Assembly (NCBI RefSeq): GCF_028682635.1 | Contig: NZ_JANHLK010000027.1 | Location: forward strand, 17,097-81,096 | DNA length: 64,000 nt | Direction of reading: 5' to 3' | From: Pseudomonas putida | Lineage (GTDB): Bacteria; Pseudomonadota; Gammaproteobacteria; Pseudomonadales; Pseudomonadaceae | Part shown: positions 9,422 through 18,524 of the stretch, in pieces | Numbering within the stretch: the first letter of the stretch is position 1 | Layout of the letters: every line of letters begins with the position of its first letter | Notes under the pieces: generated by a model | What the model was told of the DNA's origin: nothing | The model's database searches: none | The model's input: only the letters and a program-made list of their open reading frames with translations | Position numbers and translations under genes: made by a program

Positions 9422-9784
9422 TTGACCGTTTCAAGTAAAACGTTGCACCTTTTCGGCATCAAAGCCTGCGACACCATGAAAAAGGCGCGCACCTGGCTCG
9501 ATGAACACGCTGTCAGCTATGACTTCCATGATTACAAAGCGGTCGGTATCGACCGTGAACACCTGACCCAATGGTGCAACGAGCACGGCTGGGAAGTGGT
9601 GTTGAACCGTGCAGGCACGACCTTTCGCAAGCTCGACGACGAACGCAAAGCCGATCTCGACCAGCCGAAAGCCATCGAACTGATGCTCGCACAACCTTCG
9701 ATGATCAAGCGCCCGGTGCTCGATCTCGGTGACCGAACCCTGATTGGCTTCAAGCCAGATATCTACGCGGCCGCGCTCAAGTAA
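9422..9784 (+). CDS. ArsC-family (YffB/Spx-like) reductase
   Basis: A 120-residue thioredoxin-fold protein with the family's N-terminal active-site region LHLFGIKACDTMKKA, holding one conserved cysteine, and a C-terminal RPVLDLGDRTLIGFKPDIY segment. Arsenate reductase is the family name, but YffB-type members lack a proven arsenate role. I chose the TTG start at 9422, preceded by AAAGGGGG at suitable spacing; an upstream ATG at 9209 would require translating a REPIN. It sits 32 bases before dapD and is probably co-transcribed with it, as in other pseudomonads. Confidence 0.85.
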   Translation: MTVSSKTLHLFGIKACDTMKKARTWLDEHAVSYDFHDYKAVGIDREHLTQWCNEHGWEVVLNRAGTTFRKLDDERKADLDQPKAIELMLAQPSMIKRPVLDLGDRTLIGFKPDIYAAALK

Positions 9785-9816
9785 GCGGCCCGTTCCAATT
9801 TGTTAGAGGTATCAAC

Positions 9817-10851
9817 ATGTCCACTACCCTGTTCAGCCTGGCCTTTGGTGTCGGCACTCAAAACCGCCAAGGCGCGTGGCTGGAAGTGTTTTACGCACAG
9901 CCACTGCTCAACCCTTCGGCCGAACTGGTTGCTGCCATCGCGCCGATCCTGGGCTACAGCGAAGGCAACCAGGCCATCACCTTCACCACCGCGCAAGCTT
10001 CGCAGCTGGCTGAAGCCGTGAAAGGCGTCGACGCTGCCCAGGCCGCCCTGCTGACTCGTCTGGCAGAGAGCCACAAGCCGCTGGTCGCCACCATCCTGGC
10101 TGAAGACGCACAACTGACCTCCACGCCTGAGGCCTACCTCAAGCTGCACCTGCTGTCCCATCGCCTGGTCAAGCCCCACGGCCTGAACCTGGCTGGCGTG
10201 TTCCCGCTGCTGCCGAACGTCGCCTGGACCAGCCAGGGCGCGATTGACCTGGCCGAACTGGCTGAGCACCAACTCGAAGCCCGCCTGCGCGGCGAGCTGC
10301 TGGAAGTGTTCTCGGTGGACAAGTTCCCGAAAATGACCGACTACGTGGTACCGGCCGGCGTGCGTATCGCTGACGCCGCGCGCCTGCGCCTGGGCGCCTA
10401 CGTGGGCGAAGGCACCACCGTGATGCACGAAGGCTTCATCAACTTCAACGCCGGCACCGAAGGCCCTGGCATGATCGAAGGCCGCGTTTCCGCTGGCGTA
10501 TTCGTCGGCAAGGGCTCGGACCTGGGCGGCGGTTGCTCGACCATGGGCACCCTGTCTGGCGGCGGCAACATCGTGATCAAGGTGGGCGAAGGCTGCCTGA
10601 TCGGCGCCAACGCCGGTATCGGCATCCCGTTGGGCGATCGCAACACCGTTGAATCGGGCCTGTACGTGACCGCCGGTACCAAAGTGGCGCTGCTGGACGA
10701 GAACAACAAGCTGGTCAAGGTCGTGAAGGCCCGGGAACTGGCCGGCCAGGCCGACCTGCTGTTCCGCCGCAATTCGGAAACCGGTGCCGTGGAATGCAAA
10801 ACCCACAAATCGGCCATCGAACTGAACGAAGCGCTGCACGCTCACAACTAA
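9817..10851 (+). CDS. dapD: Tetrahydrodipicolinate N-succinyltransferase
   Basis: Transfers succinyl from succinyl-CoA to tetrahydrodipicolinate, the step before DapC. The 344-residue protein starts MSTTLFSLAFGVGTQNRQGAW, an N-terminus typical of the long Pseudomonas-type DapD. A left-handed beta-helix of hexapeptide-like repeats spans roughly 180-300 (GEGTTVMHEGFINFNAG, GGGCSTMGTLSGGG, GANAGIGIPLGD). TTAGAGGT precedes the ATG. dapC lies 2.3 kb upstream and dapE about 5.6 kb downstream. Confidence 0.97.
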   Translation: MSTTLFSLAFGVGTQNRQGAWLEVFYAQPLLNPSAELVAAIAPILGYSEGNQAITFTTAQASQLAEAVKGVDAAQAALLTRLAESHKPLVATILAEDAQLTSTPEAYLKLHLLSHRLVKPHGLNLAGVFPLLPNVAWTSQGAIDLAELAEHQLEARLRGELLEVFSVDKFPKMTDYVVPAGVRIADAARLRLGAYVGEGTTVMHEGFINFNAGTEGPGMIEGRVSAGVFVGKGSDLGGGCSTMGTLSGGGNIVIKVGEGCLIGANAGIGIPLGDRNTVESGLYVTAGTKVALLDENNKLVKVVKARELAGQADLLFRRNSETGAVECKTHKSAIELNEALHAHN

Positions 10852-10854
10852 GCC

Positions 10855-10907
10855 TGTGGGAGCGAGCCTGCTCGCGATGGCGTCCTCGAAACCGCCATCG
10901 TGAGCAG
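10855..10907. repeat. Degenerate REP pair after dapD
   Basis: One good arm (TGTGGGAGCGAGCCTGCTCGCGATGG) is followed by a shortened, mutated inverse arm (CCATCGTGAGCAG). It looks like a decayed REPIN with a small centre. Confidence 0.7.
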
Positions 10908-10965
10908 AATCGAACCCATAATGGTCAGGCGTACACCCCGCCCATGTTCACCAGGGCCCGATAGC

Positions 10966-12171
10966 ATGATGATTCTCTCTCCCTGGCGTGCCGACTTTCC
11001 GGCCATCGCCGCCCTGCAACGGCAAGGCCAGACCTATCTGGACAACGCCGCCACCACGCAAAAACCGCAAGCCCTGCTCGATGCCCTGGCGCATTACTAC
11101 GCCAACGGCGCGGCCAACGTGCATCGGGCGCAACACCTGCCCGGCGCCCATGCCACCCAGGCGTTCGAGGACAGTCGGCGCAAAACCGCCCATTGGCTGA
11201 ATGCCGGCGACAGCGGTCAAATTGTCTTTACCCACGGCGCGACTAGCGCGCTGAACCTCCTGGCCTATGGCCTGGAACCTCTTTTCAATCCAGGCGACGA
11301 GATTGTCATCAGCGCCCTGGAACACCACGCCAACCTGCTGCCGTGGCAGCAACTGGCGCACCGTCGCGACCTGAAGCTGGTGATCCTGCCGCTGGATGCC
11401 GACGGTGTGATCGACCTTGAAGCCGCCGCACCCATGATCGGCCCTCGCACACGTCTGCTGGCCGTCAGTCAGTTGTCCAACGTTATTGGCGCCTGGCAAC
11501 CGTTACCCGCGCTGCTGGCGCTGGCCAAGGCACACAACGCCTTGACCGTGATCGACGGCGCCCAGGGCGTGGTCCATGGCCGCCATGACGTGCAGGCGCT
11601 GGGCTGCGACTTCTACGTGTTTTCCAGTCACAAGCTCTACGGCCCCGATGGCCTGGGCGTGCTGTTCGGGCGCAATGAGGCGCTCAAGCAACTGCGCCAT
11701 TGGCAGTTCGGCGGCGAAATGGTGCTGGACGCGGATTACCTCAGCGCGCGCTTTCGCCCTGCCCCGCTGGGTTTCGAGGCCGGAACGCCGCCGATTTCCA
11801 GTGTCATCGGGCTGGGGGCAACCCTGGATTACCTCGCCGGTCTCGACCAGGACGCGGTCTCGGCCCATGAAGCGGCGCTGCATGCCTGTCTGTTGAAAGG
11901 CCTTGAGTCACGCAACGGCATCCGGTTGCTGGGCAAACCGCAGGTAGCACTGGCCAGTTTTACCGTCGAAGGTGTGCATAACTCGGATCTGGCGCACTTG
12001 CTGACCGAACAGGGCATCGCCGTGCGCGCCGGTCATCACTGCGCCATGCCATTGCTCAAAAGTCTTGAGCTGTCCGGCGCGATTCGGGTGTCGTTGGCGT
12101 TGTACAACGATTCCGAGGATCTTCAACGGTTCTTTGAAGCGCTGGACCAGGCGCTGGAGTTGCTGCGATGA
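10966..12171 (+). CDS. csdA: Cysteine desulfurase, CsdA/SufS type
   Basis: PLP enzyme that removes sulfur from cysteine and holds it as a persulfide for transfer to an acceptor. The 401-residue protein has the PLP lysine at Lys223 (FSSHKLYGPDGLG) and the mobile catalytic cysteine at Cys359 (AGHHCAMPLL), plus YLDNAATTQKP near the N-terminus. The ATG at 10966 was preferred over an upstream ATG at 10900 that lies in a REP; a second ATG follows immediately. The stop overlaps the csdE start by four bases, so the sulfur donor and its SufE-type acceptor are translationally coupled. Confidence 0.95.
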   Translation: MMILSPWRADFPAIAALQRQGQTYLDNAATTQKPQALLDALAHYYANGAANVHRAQHLPGAHATQAFEDSRRKTAHWLNAGDSGQIVFTHGATSALNLLAYGLEPLFNPGDEIVISALEHHANLLPWQQLAHRRDLKLVILPLDADGVIDLEAAAPMIGPRTRLLAVSQLSNVIGAWQPLPALLALAKAHNALTVIDGAQGVVHGRHDVQALGCDFYVFSSHKLYGPDGLGVLFGRNEALKQLRHWQFGGEMVLDADYLSARFRPAPLGFEAGTPPISSVIGLGATLDYLAGLDQDAVSAHEAALHACLLKGLESRNGIRLLGKPQVALASFTVEGVHNSDLAHLLTEQGIAVRAGHHCAMPLLKSLELSGAIRVSLALYNDSEDLQRFFEALDQALELLR

Positions 12172-12575
12172 GCTTGCCCGCCGATGCCGTGACTGCACTC
12201 GAAACCTTTCAGGCTGCGGCTGGCTGGGAACAGCGTGCGCGTTTGCTGATGCAATGGGGCGAGCGTCTGCCCGCCTTGAGCGACGCGCAGATGTGCGACG
12301 CCAACCGGGTGCACGGCTGTGAAAGCCAGGTGTGGCTGGTGGGTGAGTTGCAGGGCGGTCATTGGCAGTTCAGCGCCAACAGCGATGCGCGGTTGATTCG
12401 CGGGTTGGTGGCATTGCTGCTGGCGCGGGTCAACGGCTTGTCTGCGGTCGAGTTGCGGCAGGTGGATTTGCCGGAGTGGTTCAATCAGTTGGGACTGGGG
12501 CGGCAGTTGTCGCAGTCGCGCAGTAACGGCTTGAATGCTGTTCTCCAGCGGATGCGGAGCCTAAGCGACGTGTAG
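12168..12575 (+). CDS. csdE: SufE-family sulfur acceptor protein
   Basis: Accepts persulfide sulfur from CsdA and passes it on. The 135-residue protein carries the SufE motif VHGCESQVWL, with the acceptor cysteine at Cys51. Its ATGA start overlaps the csdA stop. The stop codon TAG (12573-12575) lies inside the TGTAGGAG end of a REP element, and the convergent tcdA ends in the other end of the same element. Confidence 0.95.
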   Translation: MSLPADAVTALETFQAAAGWEQRARLLMQWGERLPALSDAQMCDANRVHGCESQVWLVGELQGGHWQFSANSDARLIRGLVALLLARVNGLSAVELRQVDLPEWFNQLGLGRQLSQSRSNGLNAVLQRMRSLSDV

Positions 12576-12649
12576 GAGCCGCCGCAGGCTGCGATCTGTT
12601 GATCTTGATTTTCAAGATCAAAAGATCGCAGCCTGCGGCAGCTCCTACA
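12571..12649. repeat. REP pair (second family) between csdE and tcdA
   Basis: Inverted arms TGTAGGAGCCGCCGCAGGCTGCGATCT and the complement, with a centre containing GATCTTGATTTTCAAGATC. The arm sequence differs from the CTGGC/CTCGC type seen elsewhere; 23217-23299 and 55994-56070 belong to the same family. Both ends contain TAG in frame for the flanking genes. Confidence 0.9.
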
Positions 12650-13454
12650 GGGGTTTGACCCGCTCCGCCGGCCGCCTTACACCCGCCACAATCTTGTCCA
12701 CCGCCTTGGTCGCCGCGACCATGCCGAAGGTCGCCGTCACCATCATCACCGCGCCAAAGCCGCCAGCACAATCGAGCTTCACGCCATCGCCGACAAAACT
12801 CTTCTGCAAACAAATGCTGCCATCCGGTTTCGGGTAGCGCAGTTGTTCGGTGGAGAACACGCACGGCACGCTGTAATGACGGGTCACGGTGCGCGAGAAG
12901 CCATAGTCGCGACGCAAGGTGGAGCGTACTTTCGAAGCCAGCGGGTCATTGAACGTGCGGTTGAGGTCGCAGACCTGGATCAGCGTCGGGTCGATCTGCC
13001 CGCCCGCACCACCGGTGGTGATGATCTGGATCTTGCGCCGCTTGCACCAGGCGATCAGCGCCGCCTTGGCGTTGACGCTGTCGATGCAGTCGATCACGCA
13101 GTCAATGTTCGGCGTGATGTACTCGGCCATGGTCTCGCGCGTGACGAAATCCGGCACCGCGTGCACCGTGCAGTCCGGGTTGATCCCGCGCAGGCGCTCG
13201 GCCATCACCTCGACCTTGGGTTTGCCGACGGTGCTGTCCAGCGCATGCAACTGGCGGTTGGCGTTGCTGACGCAAACATCATCCAGATCGAACAGTGATA
13301 TCTCGCCCACACCGCAACGCGCCATGGCTTCCGCCGCCCAGGAGCCGACGCCACCGACACCGACGATCGCCACATGCGCCGCTTTCAAGCGCTCAAGGCC
13401 TTCGATGCCATACAAACGGGCGATGCCTGCAAACCGCGGATCTTCTGTACTCAT
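12645..13454 (-). CDS. tcdA: tRNA threonylcarbamoyladenosine dehydratase
   Basis: TcdA (CsdL) is an E1-like enzyme that uses ATP to cyclise t6A37 of tRNA to ct6A. The 269-residue protein has the nucleotide-binding VGVGGVGSWAAEAMAR motif near residues 32-47, DLDDVCVSN, and a YSVPCVFSTEQLRYPK segment. The start at 13454 (MSTEDPRF) sits eight bases from GGGG; an ATG two codons upstream is too close to it. In E. coli TcdA works with CsdA/CsdE and is co-encoded; here it is adjacent but convergent with csdE. Its stop TAG lies in the REP end. Confidence 0.94.
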   Translation of the reverse strand: MSTEDPRFAGIARLYGIEGLERLKAAHVAIVGVGGVGSWAAEAMARCGVGEISLFDLDDVCVSNANRQLHALDSTVGKPKVEVMAERLRGINPDCTVHAVPDFVTRETMAEYITPNIDCVIDCIDSVNAKAALIAWCKRRKIQIITTGGAGGQIDPTLIQVCDLNRTFNDPLASKVRSTLRRDYGFSRTVTRHYSVPCVFSTEQLRYPKPDGSICLQKSFVGDGVKLDCAGGFGAVMMVTATFGMVAATKAVDKIVAGVRRPAERVKPL

Positions 13455-13667
13455 GACCATAACCCCAAAAACCGGCGGGCATTATATGGCGATATGAAGA
13501 CAAAATCAGTTACATGAAAAACTGAAAGAACTTTAACGAAATCAAACTGCCCAATATCGGGTAATTCCCTGTCCGCTGTACGTTCAGAGAATGCCCAGTG
13601 TAGGATGCGCGCCCCTCGGCGGTCCGACCGTTCCTTCGTTCCACAGTCTTTGGAACCCGAAATAACT

Positions 13668-16259
13668 ATGTCATCGCGTAAATTTGGACTCAACCTGGTG
13701 GTGGTGCTCGCCATCGCTGCCTTGTTTACCGGCTTCTGGGCGCTGATCAACCGCCCGGTGACCGCCCCCAACTGGCCCGAACAGATCTCCGGCTTCTCGT
13801 ACTCACCTTTCCAGCAGGGTCAATTCCCGCAGAAAGAGCAGTACCCGACCGACGATCAAATGCGTCGTGACCTGGAGATCATGAGCAAGTTGACGGACAA
13901 CATCCGTACTTACTCGGTCGACGGTACGCTGGAGAACATTCCCAAGCTGGCGGAAGAGTTTGGCCTGCGCGTGACCCTGGGGATCTGGATCAGCCCGGAC
14001 CAGGAGCGCAACGAGCGCGAAATCACCCGCGCCATCGAAATCGCCAACACCTCACGCAGTGTGGTTCGCGTGGTGGTCGGTAACGAAGCGATCTTCCGCA
14101 AGGAAATCACCGCCCAGGAACTCAGCGTCATGCTCGACCGCGTCCGCGCTGCCGTGAAAGTGCCGGTGACCACGTCCGAACAGTGGCACGTCTGGGAAGA
14201 GCACCCGGAACTGGCCAAGCACGTCGACCTGATCGCCGCCCACGTGCTGCCGTACTGGGAATTCATCCCGATGGACAAGGCCGGGCAGTTCGTCCTCGAC
14301 CGCGCCCGCGACCTGAAAAAGATGTTCCCGAAAAAACCGCTGCTGCTCTCCGAAGTGGGCTGGCCGAGCAACGGCCGCATGCGCGGGGGCGCCGATGCGT
14401 CGCCGGCAGACCAGGCGATCTACCTGCGAACCCTGGTCAACAAGCTCAACCGCCAGGGCTTCAACTACTTCGTGATCGAAGCCTTCGACCAGCCGTGGAA
14501 GGCCAGTGACGAAGGCTCGGTGGGTGCTTATTGGGGCGTGTTCAACGCCGCGCGCCAACAGAAATTCAACTTCGAAGGCCCGGTGGTCGCCATTCCGCAA
14601 TGGCGCGTGCTGGCCGTCGGTTCGGTGGTGCTGGCCCTGCTGTCGTTGACCCTGTTGATGATCGACGGCTCGGCGTTGCGCCAGCGTGGACGCACCTTCC
14701 TGACCTTCATCGCGTTCCTCTGCGGTTCGGTGCTGGTGTGGATCGGTTATGACTACAGCCTGCAATACAGCACCTGGTTCAGCCTGACCGTGGGGTTCCT
14801 GCTCGCCCTCGGTGCGCTCGGGGTGTTCATCGTGTTGCTGACCGAGGCCCATGAACTGGCCGAAGCCGTGTGGGTGCACAAGCGCCGGCGCGAGTTCCTG
14901 CCGGTGGAAGGCGACTCCAGCTACCGTCCGAAAGTGTCGATCCACGTGCCGTGCTACAACGAACCGCCGGAGATGGTCAAACAGACCCTCAACGCCCTGG
15001 CCAACCTCGACTATCCGGACTTCGAAGTCCTGATCATCGACAACAATACCAAGGACCCGGCGGTCTGGGAGCCGGTGCGCGATTACTGCGCAACCCTCGG
15101 CCCGCGCTTCAAGTTCTTCCACGTCGCGCCCCTGGCCGGTTTCAAGGGCGGCGCGCTGAACTACCTGATTCCGCACACCGCCAAGGATGCCGAAGTGATC
15201 GCGGTGATCGATTCCGATTATTGCGTGCACCCCAACTGGCTCAAGCACATGGTGCCGCACTTCGCCGATCCGAAGATCGCCGTGGTGCAGTCGCCGCAGG
15301 ACTACCGCGACCAGAACGAAAGTACCTTCAAGAAGCTCTGCTACGCCGAGTACAAAGGTTTCTTCCACATCGGCATGGTCACCCGCAACGACCGTGACGC
15401 GATCATCCAGCACGGCACCATGACCATGACCCGTCGCTCGGTGCTCGAAGAATTGGGCTGGGCCGACTGGTGCATCTGTGAAGACGCCGAGCTGGGCCTG
15501 CGGGTGTTCGAAAAAGGCCTGTCGGCGGCCTATTACCACGACAGCTACGGCAAAGGCTTGATGCCTGATACCTTCATCGACTTCAAGAAACAGCGTTTCC
15601 GCTGGGCCTACGGCGCGATCCAGATCATCAAGCGTCACACCCGCAGCCTGCTGCGCGGCAAGGACACCGAGCTGACGCGCGGCCAGCGCTACCACTTCCT
15701 CGCGGGCTGGCTGCCATGGGTGGCCGATGGCATGAACATCTTCTTTACCGTCGGCGCGCTGTTGTGGTCGGCGGCGATGATCATCGTGCCGCAACGGGTC
15801 GACCCGCCGCTGCTGATTTTCGCCATCCCGCCCCTGGCGCTGTTCGTGTTCAAGGTCGGCAAGATCATCTTCCTCTACCGTCGCGCGGTGGGCGTGAACC
15901 TCAAGGATGCCTTCTGCGCGGCGCTGGCCGGGCTGGCGTTGTCGCACACTATCGCCAAGGCGGTGTTGTACGGCTTCTTCACCAGCAGCATTCCGTTCTT
16001 CCGCACGCCGAAGAATGCCGATAACCACGGCTTCTGGGTGGCGATTTCCGAGGCCCGCGAAGAAGTGTTCATCATGCTGCTGCTGTGGGGCGCGGCCCTG
16101 GGGATCTACCTGGTGAACGGCATGCCGAGCAACGACATGCGCTTCTGGGTGACCATGTTGCTGGTGCAGTCGCTGCCGTACCTGGCCGCGCTGATCATGG
16201 CGTTCCTGTCGTCGCTGCCCAAGCCGTCGGTCGAAGCGCAAGCGGCACCCGTGGTCTAA
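13668..16259 (+). CDS. ndvB: NdvB-type glucan synthase (GH17-GT2 fusion)
   Basis: Membrane enzyme of cyclic beta-glucan synthesis. The 863-residue protein has an N-terminal membrane anchor (about 8-26), a GH17 glucanosyl domain with candidate catalytic Glu140 (VVGNEAIF) and Glu229 (LLSEVGWPS), three membrane segments around 320-400, a GT2 domain with IDNNTKD, IDSDY, CEDAELGL and the QRFRW motif, and further membrane segments to the C-terminus. In P. aeruginosa the homologue next to dapE is NdvB, linked to biofilm-specific antibiotic tolerance through glucans. ATG at 13668 fits the membrane-anchor start. A terminator follows. Confidence 0.9.
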   Translation: MSSRKFGLNLVVVLAIAALFTGFWALINRPVTAPNWPEQISGFSYSPFQQGQFPQKEQYPTDDQMRRDLEIMSKLTDNIRTYSVDGTLENIPKLAEEFGLRVTLGIWISPDQERNEREITRAIEIANTSRSVVRVVVGNEAIFRKEITAQELSVMLDRVRAAVKVPVTTSEQWHVWEEHPELAKHVDLIAAHVLPYWEFIPMDKAGQFVLDRARDLKKMFPKKPLLLSEVGWPSNGRMRGGADASPADQAIYLRTLVNKLNRQGFNYFVIEAFDQPWKASDEGSVGAYWGVFNAARQQKFNFEGPVVAIPQWRVLAVGSVVLALLSLTLLMIDGSALRQRGRTFLTFIAFLCGSVLVWIGYDYSLQYSTWFSLTVGFLLALGALGVFIVLLTEAHELAEAVWVHKRRREFLPVEGDSSYRPKVSIHVPCYNEPPEMVKQTLNALANLDYPDFEVLIIDNNTKDPAVWEPVRDYCATLGPRFKFFHVAPLAGFKGGALNYLIPHTAKDAEVIAVIDSDYCVHPNWLKHMVPHFADPKIAVVQSPQDYRDQNESTFKKLCYAEYKGFFHIGMVTRNDRDAIIQHGTMTMTRRSVLEELGWADWCICEDAELGLRVFEKGLSAAYYHDSYGKGLMPDTFIDFKKQRFRWAYGAIQIIKRHTRSLLRGKDTELTRGQRYHFLAGWLPWVADGMNIFFTVGALLWSAAMIIVPQRVDPPLLIFAIPPLALFVFKVGKIIFLYRRAVGVNLKDAFCAALAGLALSHTIAKAVLYGFFTSSIPFFRTPKNADNHGFWVAISEAREEVFIMLLLWGAALGIYLVNGMPSNDMRFWVTMLLVQSLPYLAALIMAFLSSLPKPSVEAQAAPVV

Positions 16260-16276
16260 ATAAGGCCGGATACACT

Positions 16277-16301
16277 AAACGGCGGCCAATGGTCGCCGTT
16301 T
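16277..16301 (+). terminator. Intrinsic terminator of ndvB
   Basis: Stem AAACGGCG / CGCCGTTT with an inner CCA/TGG pair is followed by TTTGCTTT. It lies 17 bases after the ndvB stop codon. Confidence 0.85.
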
Positions 16302-16350
16302 TGCTTTAAGATAACCGCCATTTTGCGGGGCTTGGCGTGATATCCATCCC

Positions 16351-16440
16351 TGTGGGAGCCAGCCTGCTGGCGATGGCAATGTAACAATCACCGTTTATGT
16401 TGACTGCCACACCGCCATCGCCAGCAGGCTGGCTCCCACA
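16351..16440. repeat. REPIN between ndvB and dapE
   Basis: Arms TGTGGGAGCCAGCCTGCTGG and the complement, 90 bases in all. It has the same arm variant as the element at 9232-9321 but a different centre. Confidence 0.9.
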
Positions 16441-16479
16441 TTCAGTCCGCGCCCATATTCATGATCTCCGGAGTTTTCC

Positions 16480-17631
16480 ATGACGGCCCACGCCGACCTT
16501 TCGCCGACCCTTCAACTCGCCATCGACCTGATCCGCCGTCCGTCCGTGACCCCGGTCGACGCCGATTGCCAGAAGCAGATGATGCAGCGCCTGGGCGATG
16601 CCGGTTTTGCCCTGGAACCGATGCGCATCGAAGATGTGGATAACTTCTGGGCCACCCACGGCAAACACGACGGCCCGGTGCTGTGCTTCGCCGGCCACAC
16701 CGACGTGGTACCGACGGGCCCGGTAACGGCCTGGCAGATCGACCCGTTCAATGCGGTGATCGACGAGCACGGCATGCTCTGCGGCCGTGGCGCGGCGGAC
16801 ATGAAAGGCAGCCTGGCATCGATGACCGTGGCCGCCGAGCGTTTCGTCGCCGACTACCCGGATCACACAGGCAAGGTCGCCTTCCTGATCACCAGTGATG
16901 AAGAAGGCCCGGCGCATCACGGCACCAAGGCAGTGGTTGAGCGCCTGGCTGCGCGCAAGGAGCGTCTGGACTGGTGCATCGTCGGCGAACCGTCGAGCAC
17001 CACCCTGGTCGGTGACGTGGTCAAGAATGGCCGTCGCGGCTCACTCGGTGCCAAGCTGACCGTACGCGGTGTGCAGGGCCACGTGGCCTATCCGCACCTG
17101 GCGAAGAACCCGATCCACCTCGCCGCCCCGGCCCTCGCGGAACTCGCCGCCGAGCACTGGGACCATGGCAACAACTTCTTCCCGCCGACCAGTTTCCAGA
17201 TTTCCAACGTCAACTCCGGCACCGGCGCGACCAACGTCATCCCGGGTGACCTGGTCGCCGTGTTCAACTTCCGCTTCTCCACCGAATCCACCGTCGAAGG
17301 CCTGCAAAAGCGCGTCGCCGACATCCTCGACAAGCACGGCCTGGACTGGCACATCGACTGGGCATTGTCCGGCCTGCCGTTCCTCACCGAGCCGGGCGCG
17401 CTGCTCGATGCGGTGTCGTCGAGCATCAAGGACATCACCGGTCGGGACACCAAGGCGTCCACCAGTGGGGGCACCTCCGACGGCCGCTTCATCGCCACCA
17501 TGGGCACGCAAGTAGTCGAACTGGGGCCGGTCAACGCGACCATCCACCAGGTCAACGAGCGCGTACTGGCGGCTGACCTCGACGTGCTGACCGAGATTTA
17601 CTACCAGACCCTGATCAAGTTGCTCGCCTGA
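16480..17631 (+). CDS. dapE: Succinyl-diaminopimelate desuccinylase
   Basis: Zinc-dependent M20 hydrolase releasing succinate from N-succinyl-LL-DAP, the step after DapC. The 383-residue protein has the M20 metal-site motifs CFAGHTDVVPTG (His73, Asp75), GRGAADMKG, and SDEEGPA with the catalytic glutamate. TCCGGAG precedes the ATG. Its TGA overlaps the start of rlmA by one base (TGATG), implying translational coupling of an apparently unrelated rRNA methyltransferase. Confidence 0.97.
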   Translation: MTAHADLSPTLQLAIDLIRRPSVTPVDADCQKQMMQRLGDAGFALEPMRIEDVDNFWATHGKHDGPVLCFAGHTDVVPTGPVTAWQIDPFNAVIDEHGMLCGRGAADMKGSLASMTVAAERFVADYPDHTGKVAFLITSDEEGPAHHGTKAVVERLAARKERLDWCIVGEPSSTTLVGDVVKNGRRGSLGAKLTVRGVQGHVAYPHLAKNPIHLAAPALAELAAEHWDHGNNFFPPTSFQISNVNSGTGATNVIPGDLVAVFNFRFSTESTVEGLQKRVADILDKHGLDWHIDWALSGLPFLTEPGALLDAVSSSIKDITGRDTKASTSGGTSDGRFIATMGTQVVELGPVNATIHQVNERVLAADLDVLTEIYYQTLIKLLA

Positions 17632-18440
17632 TGCTCGCGTGTCCGATCTGCAGCGAACCGCTGGGCGCGGTGGACAACGGCGTGGCCTGCCCCGCCGGGC
17701 ATCGTTTCGACCGCGCGCGCCAGGGTTACCTGAACCTGTTGCCGGTGCAGCACAAGAACAGCCGCGACCCTGGGGATAACCAGGCAATGGTCGAAGCCCG
17801 CCGCGACTTCCTCAACGCCGGCCATTACGCGCCGGTGGCCAGGCGCCTGGCGGAGCTGGCGGCCAGTTACGCGCCACAGCGCTGGGTCGACATCGGCTGT
17901 GGCGAGGGTTACTACACCGCGCAGATCGCCGACGCCTTGCCGGAGGCCGACGGCTACGCCCTGGACATTTCCCGGGAAGCGGTCAAGCGTGCGTGCAAAC
18001 GCAATCCCGGGCTCACCTGGTTGATCGCCAGCATGGCCCGCGTACCGCTGGCGTCGGGCAGCTGTCAGTTCCTCGCCAGCGTCTTCAGCCCGCTGGATTG
18101 GGACGAAGCCAAACGCCTGCTCAGCCCCGGCGGCGGCCTGATGAAAGTCGGACCGACCAGCGGCCACCTGATGGAATTACGCGAGCGGCTGTACGACGAA
18201 GTGCGCGAGTACATCGACGACAAGCACCTGGACCTGGTGCCCGAAGGCATGGCGCTGGCGCACAGTGAAACCCTGACCTTCAAACTGACGCTCACCAGCG
18301 GCCAGGACCGGGCGAACCTGCTGGCCATGACGCCCCACGGCTGGCGTGCGAGTGCCGAACGCCGGGCAGCGGTGATCGAGCAGGTCGAACCCTTCGAGGT
18401 CACCGTATCGATGCGCTACGATTATTTCGTACTTCAATAA
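17631..18440 (+). CDS. rlmA: 23S rRNA (guanine-N1) methyltransferase, RlmA type
   Basis: SAM-dependent methyltransferase of the RlmA family, which methylates G745 (or G748 in some relatives) of 23S rRNA. The 269-residue protein starts with the zinc-binding set Cys4, Cys7, Cys20, His24, then FDRARQGYLNLL, and the SAM site VDIGCGEGYYT near residue 86. It overlaps the dapE stop by one base. The exact target base cannot be decided from the sequence. Confidence 0.92.
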   Translation: MLACPICSEPLGAVDNGVACPAGHRFDRARQGYLNLLPVQHKNSRDPGDNQAMVEARRDFLNAGHYAPVARRLAELAASYAPQRWVDIGCGEGYYTAQIADALPEADGYALDISREAVKRACKRNPGLTWLIASMARVPLASGSCQFLASVFSPLDWDEAKRLLSPGGGLMKVGPTSGHLMELRERLYDEVREYIDDKHLDLVPEGMALAHSETLTFKLTLTSGQDRANLLAMTPHGWRASAERRAAVIEQVEPFEVTVSMRYDYFVLQ

Positions 18441-18524
18441 CTTCAAACATTTTTGGCCTTGGGCAACGGCCCGAGGCCGGCTAAATCCGCGAATGGATTT
18501 TTCAGACACGCAGTGAGGACATCC

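Noticed and set aside
13525..13552. GAACTT before ndvB as an AlgU promoter
   Set aside because: At 16-17 bases spacing the -10 reads CCCAA or CCAAT, too far from TCTGA/TCAAA.
14052..16241. 729-codon open frame opposite ndvB
   Set aside because: Shadow of a real GC-rich gene; the composition is histidine/arginine/glutamine-rich without motif.
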